NCBI RefSeq assembly: GCF_001955715.1
Contig: NZ_CP019239.1
Location: forward strand, 1,178,001-1,242,000
Direction of reading: 5' to 3'
Length of the DNA stretch: 64,000 nucleotides
Origin: Rhodoferax saidenbachensis
GTDB lineage: Bacteria; Pseudomonadota; Gammaproteobacteria; Burkholderiales; Burkholderiaceae_C
Shown here: in pieces, positions 34,641 through 42,253 of the stretch
Position numbering within the stretch: position 1 is the stretch's first letter
How the letters are laid out: the number at the start of each line of letters is the position of its first letter
Notes under the pieces: generated by a model
Databases searched by the model: none
What the model was told of the DNA's origin: nothing
Seen by the model: only the letters and a program-made list of their open reading frames with translations
Made by a program: the position numbers and the translations under genes

Positions 34641-36071
34641 ATGACGACGCCAAGCTTGATCGAAGAACTGGTTGCGGCATTGGGTGCTGATGCGGTGCGC
34701 AGCGGTGACGCCATTGACGCGCGTTACCAGGCTGACTGGAGTGGTACAGCACCCGTACTTCCTTTGGCTCTGCTGCGGCCCGCCAGCACCGAACAGGTGG
34801 CAGCGGCCTTGCGCATCTGCCACACGCACCGGGTGCCCGTGGTGCCACAAGGCGGTATGACCGGCCTGGCCGGCGGCGCTGTTCCGCAGCTTGACGGTGT
34901 GGCTTTGTCGCTGGAGCGTATGAACGCTATCGAGCGGGTCGATGCCGCAGCGGCCACCATCACGGTGCAAGCCGGTGCCACATTGCAGGCCGTGCAGGAA
35001 GCTGCATTGGCGCAGGGCTTGCTGTTTGGCGTGGACCTGGGCGCGCGCGGCACCTGCCAGATTGGCGGCAACCTGGCCACCAATGCCGGTGGCAATGGCG
35101 TAGTGCAGTACGGCATGGCGCGCGAGCAGGTGCTGGGGCTGGAGGTGGTGCTGGCCGATGGCACGGTGTTGCCCATGCTGCGCCCCATGCTCAAGAACAA
35201 CACGGGTTACGACCTCAAGCACTGGTTCATCGGCTCCGAAGGTACGCTGGGCATCATCACGCGCGCCGTGCTGGTACTGCGTCCGGCGCCGCGCGCACGC
35301 GTCAGTACGCTGGTGGCCTTGCCGGACTACGCCAGTGCCATCCGTTTGCTGCGCCGCTTGCAGGCCCGCTTTCCCGGGGCGCTGGCGGCGTTTGAGCTCA
35401 TGTGGGACGACTTCTTCAGCACCTCGCTGCGCTGGAGCCAGATGGCGTCGCCGCTGTCGCAGGCCTATCCGTTCCAGGTGCTGGCCGAAGTCACTGGACA
35501 CGTGGAAGCGGATCTGGCCGAAGCGCTGCAAAACACGCTGGGCGAGGCCATGGAAGACGGCAGCGTACTGGATGCCGTGGTGGCCCAGTCGCAGGCCCAG
35601 GCGCGCGCGCTTTGGCGCATTCGCGAAGCCACGGCGGAGTTCCCTACGCACCTGGCGCCCATCAACTTTGACATCAGCCTGCCGCTAGACCAGATCGACG
35701 CCTTTGCAGAAGAGTGCGTGCAGGCGCTGACTGCACGCTGGCCGACGCAACGCAGTTTTCGCTTTGGCCATCTGGGTGACGGCAATCTGCACCTGACCAC
35801 CGATGCGCGCTCGCTTGCCGGCGGTATCTCGCTGGCTGAGGCGGAGCATGCGGTGGAAGAGATCGTCTACGGCCTGCTGGCGCAGCGCGGCGGCAGTGTC
35901 TCGGCCGAGCACGGCATCGGCCTGCACAAAAAGCCTTACCTGCATGTAAGCCGCACACCTGCCGAACTGGCCGCCATGCGCGCCATCAAGCAGGCGCTCG
36001 ATCCTTTGAATCTGCTCAACCCGGGCAAGGTGTTTGACCTCCATCCTTTTGCTACGAAAGCGACTCCATGA
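34641..36071 (+). CDS. FAD-linked 2-hydroxyacid dehydrogenase (GlcD/D-2-hydroxyglutarate dehydrogenase-like)
   Basis: A 476-residue flavoprotein. An FAD_binding_4 domain spans about residues 40-215 (VPQGGMTGLAGGAVPQ; QIGGNLATNAGGNGV; LVLGxE-like LGLEVVLADGTVLP) and an FAD-oxidase C-terminal domain follows (RFGHLGDGNLHLTT; GGSVSAEHGIGLHKKP). Members oxidise D-2-hydroxyacids such as D-lactate, glycolate or D-2-hydroxyglutarate to 2-oxoacids. Being directly joined to hutG (2 bases) and to an aminotransferase (4-base overlap) suggests a role beside histidine breakdown, for example imidazole-lactate oxidation or disposal of 2-hydroxyglutarate. The start at 34641 avoids overlap with hutG. Confidence 0.87.
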   Translation: MTTPSLIEELVAALGADAVRSGDAIDARYQADWSGTAPVLPLALLRPASTEQVAAALRICHTHRVPVVPQGGMTGLAGGAVPQLDGVALSLERMNAIERVDAAAATITVQAGATLQAVQEAALAQGLLFGVDLGARGTCQIGGNLATNAGGNGVVQYGMAREQVLGLEVVLADGTVLPMLRPMLKNNTGYDLKHWFIGSEGTLGIITRAVLVLRPAPRARVSTLVALPDYASAIRLLRRLQARFPGALAAFELMWDDFFSTSLRWSQMASPLSQAYPFQVLAEVTGHVEADLAEALQNTLGEAMEDGSVLDAVVAQSQAQARALWRIREATAEFPTHLAPINFDISLPLDQIDAFAEECVQALTARWPTQRSFRFGHLGDGNLHLTTDARSLAGGISLAEAEHAVEEIVYGLLAQRGGSVSAEHGIGLHKKPYLHVSRTPAELAAMRAIKQALDPLNLLNPGKVFDLHPFATKATP

Positions 36072-37219
36072 CTGTTGCCACCCTCACCGCAAGCGCTGAA
36101 CTGCTGACCCGTCTTGCCCGCCCCGAAGTGCGTGATTTGCCGGCCTACAACGCCGGCTTGTCTTCCGAGGTCGTGCGCCAGCGTTATGGTGTCAGCCATG
36201 TAGCGCGCCTGGCCAGCAACGAAAACCCGCTCGGCCCCAGCCCGGCTGTGGGCCGGGCGCTGGCGCAGCTCGCGCAGACCATCGGCCTGTACCCCGACGC
36301 CAATTGCCGCGCCCTGCGCGCTGCCATCGCCGCACGCACTGGCGCAAAGCCGGAGCAGGTGGTGGTAGGCAATGGTTCGGAGAACTTGCTGGAAGTGTTG
36401 TGTCAGGCTTTTCTGGAGCCGGGCGACCGTGTGGTCACGTTGCTGCCCTCCTTTGGTCTGCACGAAATTTACCCTCGCATGATGGGTGCCAAGGTGCAAA
36501 TGTTGCCGGTCACACCTGCGCTGGAGTTCGATGTGGATGCCTGGTGCGCTGCATTGACCGCAGGGCCAGCGCCTAAGTTGGCCATGCTCAGCAACCCGTC
36601 CAACCCGGTTGGCTGCATGCTGGACGCAGCGGCATTTCGCCGCATTGTGCAGGCGACGCCACAGGAAACCCTGCTGGTGATCGACGAAGCCTATTACGAA
36701 TACGCGTTACGCACGCCCGGCTTCCCGGATGCGCTGGCGGAGCTTCGCGCGCAAAACCGCCCGTGGATCGTTCTGCGTACCTTCTCCAAAGCCTGGGGTC
36801 TGGCTGGTTTGCGTGTGGGTTATGGCATTGCCTCGGATGACAAACTGGTGCAGATGCTGGACCGCGTACGCACGCCGTTCAATGTGAATCTGGCAGCACA
36901 GACAGCAGCACTGGCCGCATGGAACGATGTTGCGTACATGGAAAAATGCGTAAGTGACACCGTGGCGCAGCGCCAGTGGCTGGCCACGCAATTGCACGCC
37001 ATGGGCGTGCGCATGGCGCCGTCAGCCACCAACTTCCTGTTTGTCGACCTGCAGCGCCCCAATGGCCCGGTGGCCGAGGCGTTGTTGCAACGCGGCGTTG
37101 TCGTTAAGCCGTGGAAGGAAGTGGGCTATGAGAACTTTATCCGCGTTTCCATTGGCAGCGTGCAAGACAACGCGCTGTTTCTGCAGGCCTTTGCAGACGC
37201 GATGCGCAACCCTGTTTAA
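36068..37219 (+). CDS. HisC-like PLP-dependent aminotransferase
   Basis: A 383-residue fold-type-I aminotransferase closest to histidinol-phosphate aminotransferase. Visible are LASNENPLGPSPAV, VGNGSENLLEVL, LSNPSNPVGCML, DEAYYEYA and the PLP lysine in RTFSKAWGLAGLRVGYG. It overlaps the FAD-dehydrogenase gene by four bases (ATGA), so it belongs to the hut transcript rather than a his biosynthetic operon. It could interconvert histidine and imidazole pyruvate, or serve as a second HisC. HisC-type enzymes also accept aromatic amino acids. Confidence 0.87.
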   Translation: MTVATLTASAELLTRLARPEVRDLPAYNAGLSSEVVRQRYGVSHVARLASNENPLGPSPAVGRALAQLAQTIGLYPDANCRALRAAIAARTGAKPEQVVVGNGSENLLEVLCQAFLEPGDRVVTLLPSFGLHEIYPRMMGAKVQMLPVTPALEFDVDAWCAALTAGPAPKLAMLSNPSNPVGCMLDAAAFRRIVQATPQETLLVIDEAYYEYALRTPGFPDALAELRAQNRPWIVLRTFSKAWGLAGLRVGYGIASDDKLVQMLDRVRTPFNVNLAAQTAALAAWNDVAYMEKCVSDTVAQRQWLATQLHAMGVRMAPSATNFLFVDLQRPNGPVAEALLQRGVVVKPWKEVGYENFIRVSIGSVQDNALFLQAFADAMRNPV

Positions 37220-37236
37220 GGTTGTGCTGAATAAGC

Positions 37237-37340
37237 CCGTTCGCGTTGAGCTTGGCCTGTCCTGAGCTTGGCGAAGGGCGAAACGCAGTCCTTACAAATC
37301 AAGGGCTTGCTAAGAGCTTCGACAAGCTCAGCCCGAACGG
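37237..37340. repeat. Family B repeat at the end of the hut operon
   Basis: CCGTTCGCGTTGAGCTTGGC leads through a duplicated CTGAGCTTGGCGAAGGGCGA and CAGTCCTTACAAATCAAGGG to CTTCGACAAGCTCAGCCCGA. It shares its middle with the copy at 27905-27985. It lies between the aminotransferase and the convergent thioesterase gene and may help end both transcripts. Confidence 0.8.
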
Positions 37341-37350
37341 AGGCATTACC

Positions 37351-37896
37351 TTAAGACGCCTTCAATTCAAACACCAGGCAGGTGGTGGTGGCGTGCGCGT
37401 ACAGCGTGCCGTCCGGTCCGACGATGCGGGCTTCTGCGGTGGCCAACTGGCGGCCGCAATGGATCACGGTGCCGATGGCACGCACCCTGGGTGCCTTGGC
37501 CGGGTTGATAGCCTTGACCAAATTCACGCCCAGCTCCGCCGTGGTGTACCCGCGGCCCACCGGCATCATGGTGTGCACCGCGCAACCCAGGGCTGAGTCG
37601 AGCAGCGTGGCGTACCAGCCGCCGTGGATGCCACCCATGGGGTTCAGGTGCGTTGGACCGGGTGCGCCCTGGAACACAGCACGGCCTTCACTGACCTCGA
37701 TCAACTGAAAGTCCAGCGTCTTGGCGATGGGCGGGTAGGGCAGTTCGCCGCGCAGCATGGCCTGCATCATTTCCAGTCCGGTTTTGCCTGCCACCTGGTC
37801 GGGACGGGACACACCGGCGCCCGCTCCGGCGTTCAGGCGGTTCGTGATTTCCTGCTCTTGGGCGATCCAGGTTTCTAGTACGGATACGTTAGACAT
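37351..37896 (-). CDS. PaaI-type hotdog thioesterase
   Basis: A 181-residue protein with the hotdog core at about residues 55-175: LDFQLIEVSEGRAVFQGAPGPTHLNPMGGIHGGWYATLLDSALG (the HGGxxxxLxD active-site pattern) and TTAELGVNLVKAI. It is expected to hydrolyse acyl- or phenylacetyl-CoA thioesters. An N-terminal helical extension of about 45 residues precedes the core. The start at 37896 is preferred because a longer frame crosses the palindromic regulatory region. It diverges from the marR-type gene, which may control it. Confidence 0.88.
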   Translation of the reverse strand: MSNVSVLETWIAQEQEITNRLNAGAGAGVSRPDQVAGKTGLEMMQAMLRGELPYPPIAKTLDFQLIEVSEGRAVFQGAPGPTHLNPMGGIHGGWYATLLDSALGCAVHTMMPVGRGYTTAELGVNLVKAINPAKAPRVRAIGTVIHCGRQLATAEARIVGPDGTLYAHATTTCLVFELKAS

Positions 37897-37932
37897 TGCT
37901 GTGTTCCTTTCAGGGGGATTTAATACTATAGT

Positions 37933-37959
37933 TGCATATGCATCAATTGTAGCTACAAT
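37933..37959. promoter_or_regulatory. Two palindromes in the thioesterase/marR divergent gap
   Basis: TGCATATGCA (37933-37942) and ATTGTAGCTACAAT (37946-37959) are both perfect inverted repeats, placed between the thioesterase start (37896) and the marR start (37967). The 14-bp palindrome is a typical size for a MarR dimer and ends 7 bases before the marR ATG, suggesting autorepression. Binding is inferred. Confidence 0.6.
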
Positions 37960-37966
37960 CATCTGC

Positions 37967-38452
37967 ATGAAAACCGAAGTCAAGCCCGACATTGCAAATT
38001 TCCACCCGGACAAGCCGCAGGGCTGTACCAATCTGAAACTGCGCCAGCTCATGCGGCGTGTTGCGCAGCACTACGACGTGGAGCTGGCCAAGACCGGCCT
38101 GAAGACCACGCAGTATTCGCTGCTGTCCCATGTGGTGAAGCTTGGGCCGATTCGTGCCGTGGATCTGGCGGGTGTGATGCGCATGAGCACCTCCACCCTG
38201 TCGCGCAACCTGCAGCCGTTGGCGGCGATGGGCGTGATCGAAATCCTGCCCGGCGCCGATGCGCGCAGTCGCCTGATCAGTGCGACCGAAGCCGGCCAGC
38301 ACAAGCGCACCGAAGCGCAGCGCAAATGGCGCATCGCGCAAGAAGGCATCAACCAGACATTGGGCGCGCAGCGCGTGCTGGCCCTGCATGCGCTGATAGA
38401 CGAATCCCTTGAACTGTTGTCCCCCGCGGACGGAGAAAACGACGATGTCTGA
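37967..38452 (+). CDS. MarR family transcriptional regulator
   Basis: A 161-residue protein with a MarR winged helix: KLRQLMRRVAQHYD, LKTTQYSLLSHVVKLGPIRA and LAGVMRMSTSTLSRNLQPLAA with the recognition helix, followed by the wing (GADARSRLISATEAG). Its stop overlaps the MFS gene start by 8 bases, and MATE follows, so it heads an efflux operon. Palindromes immediately upstream fit autorepression. The ligand is unknown. Confidence 0.92.
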   Translation: MKTEVKPDIANFHPDKPQGCTNLKLRQLMRRVAQHYDVELAKTGLKTTQYSLLSHVVKLGPIRAVDLAGVMRMSTSTLSRNLQPLAAMGVIEILPGADARSRLISATEAGQHKRTEAQRKWRIAQEGINQTLGAQRVLALHALIDESLELLSPADGENDDV

Positions 38453-39659
38453 ACAAATCAAAAAATATGCCGTCTGGCTGGTGCTGCTGGCGGCGGCCGG
38501 CACCTTTGCCCTCACCATGGGCGTGCGCCAGACCATGGGTTTGTTCATGGGTTCGCTGAATACCTCCACCGGTTTGGGCGTGGGCCAGATCAGTCTGGCG
38601 TTCGCGTTTGGGCAGCTGTGGTGGGGGCTGACGCAGCCGTTTGCCGGTGCGTTCGCCGACCGCGTGGGCGCCGGGCGCGTGCTGCTCCTCGGTGTGGCGT
38701 TGGTGGCCTTGGGCACTTTCATCACCCCCTTCATGACCACCACTGCTGGCTTGATCTTCGCCATCGGCGTACTGGCTGCGGGCGGCGCTGGTATGGCAGG
38801 CCCCGCCGTATTGATGGCCGCGACCACGCGCCTGTTACCACCCGAGAAGCGCGGTGTGGCCACTGGCATCGTCAACGCCGGCGGCTCGTTTGGCCAGTTC
38901 CTGATGGCGCCGATTGCCGGTGCATTGATCCTGGGCGTCGGCTGGGGCAATGCGATGCAGGTGATGGCGGCCATCGTGCTGTTGGCGCTGCCCGCGGCTT
39001 TCTTCCTGAAGGGCAATAACGTGCAGGCTGCAGTGCCTGGCGTCAAATCGGTCAGTACCGGGGAGGCCGTGCGCACAGCGTTGCGCACCCCAAGCTTCTT
39101 GCTGTTGGCCACAGGTTTTTTTGTCTGCGGTTTCCACGTCGCATTTCTCGCGACCCATTTGCCCGGCGTCGTTGCTGCCTGCGGCCTGCCGGTGCAATGG
39201 GGCGCCTGGGCGCTGGCTACGCTGGGCCTGTTCAATATCGTCGGTAGCATTGCAATGGGCTGGGCGGTTGGTCGCTGGCGCATGAAGTCGCTGCTGTCGC
39301 TGGTCTATGCGGTGCGTGCTGTGGCGGTGCTGGTGTTCCTGTTCGCACCCAAGACCGGTCCGGTCGTGCTGGTGTTCGCCGCAGTGATGGGTGTGAGCTT
39401 TTTGTCCACCGTCCCGCCCACCGCGGGCCTGGTCGCCAAGTTCTTTGGCACGGCCAATATGGCGACGTTGTTTGGCCTGGTGATGTTGACGCACCAGGTG
39501 GGCGGTTTCCTGGGCGCCTATCTGGGTGGCAAGGTGTTTGATGCGACCGGCAGTTACGACTGGATCTGGTACGCCGATATCTTGCTGGCAATAGCTGCCG
39601 CGCTGATTCACTTGCCGATCAAAGAGGCCAAGTTGCCAGCGCGCGCGGTGGCTGCATGA
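38445..39659 (+). CDS. Major facilitator superfamily transporter
   Basis: A 404-residue protein with about twelve helices. It has the MFS loop after helix 2 (QPFAGAFADRVGAGRVLLLG) and LPPEKRGVATGIVNAGGSFGQFL in helices 4-5, resembling oxalate/formate-antiporter-like or BVMF-type permeases. It is translationally coupled to the marR-type gene (8-base overlap) and to the MATE gene (ATGA overlap). Substrate is not predictable; regulation by the adjacent MarR protein suggests efflux of a toxic or signalling compound. Confidence 0.9.
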   Translation: MSEQIKKYAVWLVLLAAAGTFALTMGVRQTMGLFMGSLNTSTGLGVGQISLAFAFGQLWWGLTQPFAGAFADRVGAGRVLLLGVALVALGTFITPFMTTTAGLIFAIGVLAAGGAGMAGPAVLMAATTRLLPPEKRGVATGIVNAGGSFGQFLMAPIAGALILGVGWGNAMQVMAAIVLLALPAAFFLKGNNVQAAVPGVKSVSTGEAVRTALRTPSFLLLATGFFVCGFHVAFLATHLPGVVAACGLPVQWGAWALATLGLFNIVGSIAMGWAVGRWRMKSLLSLVYAVRAVAVLVFLFAPKTGPVVLVFAAVMGVSFLSTVPPTAGLVAKFFGTANMATLFGLVMLTHQVGGFLGAYLGGKVFDATGSYDWIWYADILLAIAAALIHLPIKEAKLPARAVAA

Positions 39660-41056
39660 GCACTACCGCTGCGCTGGACCCGCGCACTCGCCTGTTGCTC
39701 GAAGGCCCCATCGTTTCCACGCTGTTGCGTCTGGGTGCACCGATGGTCCTGGTGATGGTGGCGCAAGCCGCGGTTGGGCTGATCGAGACCTGGTTTGTCG
39801 GCAAGCTGGGTACCGACGCACTGGCCGGCATGGCGCTGGTGTTCCCTGCGGTGATGCTGATGCAGATGATGTCGGCGGGTGCCATGGGCGGCGGCATTGC
39901 GTCCGCCATTGCCCGCGCTTTGGGCGCGCGCCGCCTTGACGATGCGGATGCCCTGGTGTTCCATGCGCTGGTGATTGGGCTGCTGTTTGCGGCTGCGTTC
40001 ACGCTGAGCTTGTTGTTGGGTGGGCGCTGGCTGTACACCCGCATGGGTGGCTCCGGCGCGGCCCTGGAAGCGGCCATGCAGTATTCCAACTGGGTGTTCG
40101 CCGGGGCGGTGCTGGTGTGGATGTTCAATTCGCTCTCCGCCATCATCCGCGGCACCGGCAATATGGCGGTGCCCGCGGTCGTGACGGTCGGTGGGCTGGT
40201 GTTCTTGGTTCCGCTTTCACCCCTGTTGATTTTTGGCTGGGGCCCTGTGCCAGCGATGGGTATTGCCGGTGGCGCGTTGGCGCTGTTGGTCTATTACGCG
40301 GTCGGCACGCTGGTGTTGATCGCCTATATGCGCTCCGGCCGCAGCCTGCTGCGCATCGGGTGGGCACATTGCAAGATGCGCTGGCCCTTGTTCAAGGACA
40401 TTCTGCGGGTCGGCGTGATCGGTGCGGTATCCACGGTGGCGACCAACGTGTGTATTGCCATTGCCACGGCGCTCTCCGGTGCTTTCGGCCCCACCGCCAT
40501 TGCGGGTTATGGCACGGCTTCGCGGCTGGAATACCTGCTGGTGCCCTTGGTGTTTGGCCTGGGTGCGCCACTGGTGGCGATGGTCGGCACCTGTGTGGGC
40601 GCCGGTCAGCGCGAGCGTGCCATGCGGGCCACCTGGATCGGCGCAGGCATGGCGTTTTTATTGGCGGAAGCCATTGGTATTGCGGCGGCGCTGTTTCCCG
40701 CGGCCTGGTTGTCGCTGTTTGACAGCGACCCGGCGATGATTGCTGCGGGCGCGCGCTACCTGCAGATCGTCGGCCCGTTTTACGGCTTCTTCGGTCTGGG
40801 GCTGGTGTTGTACTTTGCATCGCAGGGCGCAGGCAAGTTGTTGTGGCCCATCATTGGCAACGGGGCGCGCCTGTTGGTCGCTGCGGTGGGTGGTTTGCTG
40901 GCGCTGCAGTGGGGCGGTGATCTGGGTATTGTGTTTGCGGCGCAGGCGGCTGCGATGGTGGTGTACGGCGTGGTCAACGCGTATGCGATTGCGGGTGGCG
41001 CGTGGTTTGGCAGACCCGGTTGGCCGCGGTTGCCGGGGGCTTGGGCGCGGGCTTGA
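39656..41056 (+). CDS. MATE family efflux transporter
   Basis: A 466-residue protein with about twelve helices in two MATE repeats: LGAPMVLVMVAQAAVGLIETWFVGKLGTDALAGMAL in the first and LRVGVIGAVSTVATNVCIAI in the second. It should export cationic compounds using a sodium or proton gradient. It overlaps the MFS gene by four bases and is the last gene of the marR operon. Finding two unrelated exporters under one MarR regulator is somewhat unusual. Confidence 0.92.
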   Translation: MSTTAALDPRTRLLLEGPIVSTLLRLGAPMVLVMVAQAAVGLIETWFVGKLGTDALAGMALVFPAVMLMQMMSAGAMGGGIASAIARALGARRLDDADALVFHALVIGLLFAAAFTLSLLLGGRWLYTRMGGSGAALEAAMQYSNWVFAGAVLVWMFNSLSAIIRGTGNMAVPAVVTVGGLVFLVPLSPLLIFGWGPVPAMGIAGGALALLVYYAVGTLVLIAYMRSGRSLLRIGWAHCKMRWPLFKDILRVGVIGAVSTVATNVCIAIATALSGAFGPTAIAGYGTASRLEYLLVPLVFGLGAPLVAMVGTCVGAGQRERAMRATWIGAGMAFLLAEAIGIAAALFPAAWLSLFDSDPAMIAAGARYLQIVGPFYGFFGLGLVLYFASQGAGKLLWPIIGNGARLLVAAVGGLLALQWGGDLGIVFAAQAAAMVVYGVVNAYAIAGGAWFGRPGWPRLPGAWARA

Positions 41057-41210
41057 GTTTTTAAGGCATCGTTTGCGCGAGGGCGCAGTCGGACTATGTG
41101 TTTTGCTCCGTGTCCTCCGGGCCGTGAGGGCCCTCCTCCTTTCCCTGCGCAAAACCCAAAGCCCGACTAGGCCTTCTGCAATATGCGTAGCGGTAGTAAG
41201 CTAGGCATCT

Positions 41211-41594
41211 ATGACCACCTTCACCAAAGTAATCCTGTTTACCGACACCGATGGCCGCGCGAAGTTTCGGGAAGAAACCGTGCCGCTGGACCAGGGTACG
41301 CCGCAATCAATGCTTTCTGAAGTATTTGCCACTGGCGGTTACCAGTTGCGTACCAGCCCGGTGGGGTTTCGCAGCCAGTTCCATTGCTCGGGCCATACGC
41401 AGTGGTGCTTCATTTTGGGCGGGCAGATGGAGATTGGCATCCAGGACGGTGTGTCGCGCATCTTCAAGCCGGGTGAACATTTCTATTCGGCTGATCTGCT
41501 GCCCGAAGGTGCGGTGTTTGACCCGGCCATCCATGGGCACTGGAGTCGGCAGGTCGGCCCCGACCCGTTGGTGACTTTGTTCGTTCGCGGTTAA
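41211..41594 (+). CDS. Cupin-like protein, unknown
   Basis: A 127-residue single-domain protein with a cupin pattern: FHCSGHTQWCFILGGQMEIGIQ (motif 1, with His), then FKPGEHFYSADLLPEGAVFDPAIHGHWS (motif 2 with His). Metal binding is plausible but no enzyme family is recognised. It converges with the Rossmann oxidoreductase gene, and the two stop codons overlap (41591-41594), so antisense effects at the 3' ends are possible. Confidence 0.7.
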   Translation: MTTFTKVILFTDTDGRAKFREETVPLDQGTPQSMLSEVFATGGYQLRTSPVGFRSQFHCSGHTQWCFILGGQMEIGIQDGVSRIFKPGEHFYSADLLPEGAVFDPAIHGHWSRQVGPDPLVTLFVRG

Positions 41595-42253
41595 CCGCGG
41601 TCCGCGGCACCCTGCAGCGCACCGGACAGCAGATGTATTACGCCGGATAGCGTGGACTGCACACCCTGCACCAGACCCGCCGCCACATCGCGGGCCGTGA
41701 TGGAGCGATAGTCTTTGGGGATGAGGGGCTTGAAAACACGGCTGATGACCAGTGCAATGCCTTCACCGGCGCGCGTGGGCTGGTTCAAGGCCTCGCGGTC
41801 CCCGGCCAGCATGGAGGGGCGGGCGATGACCACGCTCTGGAAGCCCAGACCGGCCAGCGCCACCTCCATCTCGCCCTTGACCCGGTTGTAGAAAATCGAC
41901 GAGCGCGGGTCGGCACCCATGGCGCTGACTACTCCTAATTTCGTAGCGCCTTGCGCACGCGCTGCGCGGGCTGCAGCCACAACAGCCTCGTAATCCACGG
42001 CGCGGAAGGCTTCCTGGCTGCCAGCCACCTTGATGGTGGTGCCCAACGCAATAAAGACCTCGTCCACGGCCGGCAATGCTGCCAGCGTGGAGAGGTCTTT
42101 GAAGTCCACCACATGCTGTGCCAGCTTGCGGTGGGTAGCGATGGAGCCCGCCAACTGGCGGCGCCCCACGCTGTGTACCTTGGTGTAGCGCTTATCGGCT
42201 AGAAGATCCGCCAGGACCTCGCGGCCCACGAGGCCCGTTGCCCCCACGACCAT
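41591..42253 (-). CDS. NAD(P)-binding oxidoreductase, TIP30/YbjT-like
   Basis: A 220-residue atypical short-chain dehydrogenase: [17 protein letters not shown] (Rossmann glycine loop) starts at residue 2, then [27 protein letters not shown], and [13 protein letters not shown] with the Tyr-x-x-x-Lys-like pair YNRVKGE. The family resembles TIP30/HTATIP2 and related NAD(P)H-binding proteins. The start codon lies inside the 3' end of rhlE (62-base overlap in another frame). The protein begins directly at the first beta-strand, shorter than usual, so an upstream start inside the glycine-rich rhlE tail cannot be excluded. Confidence 0.78.
   Translation of the reverse strand: MVVGATGLVGREVLADLLADKRYTKVHSVGRRQLAGSIATHRKLAQHVVDFKDLSTLAALPAVDEVFIALGTTIKVAGSQEAFRAVDYEAVVAAARAARAQGATKLGVVSAMGADPRSSIFYNRVKGEMEVALAGLGFQSVVIARPSMLAGDREALNQPTRAGEGIALVISRVFKPLIPKDYRSITARDVAAGLVQGVQSTLSGVIHLLSGALQGAADRG

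Noticed and set aside
41930..41975. A possible diverged family A copy inside the Rossmann oxidoreductase gene (GCGCAAGGCGCTACGAAATT on the minus strand).
   Set aside because: The encoded residues fit the protein family well (conserved helix then VVSAMG), so the resemblance is more likely chance.
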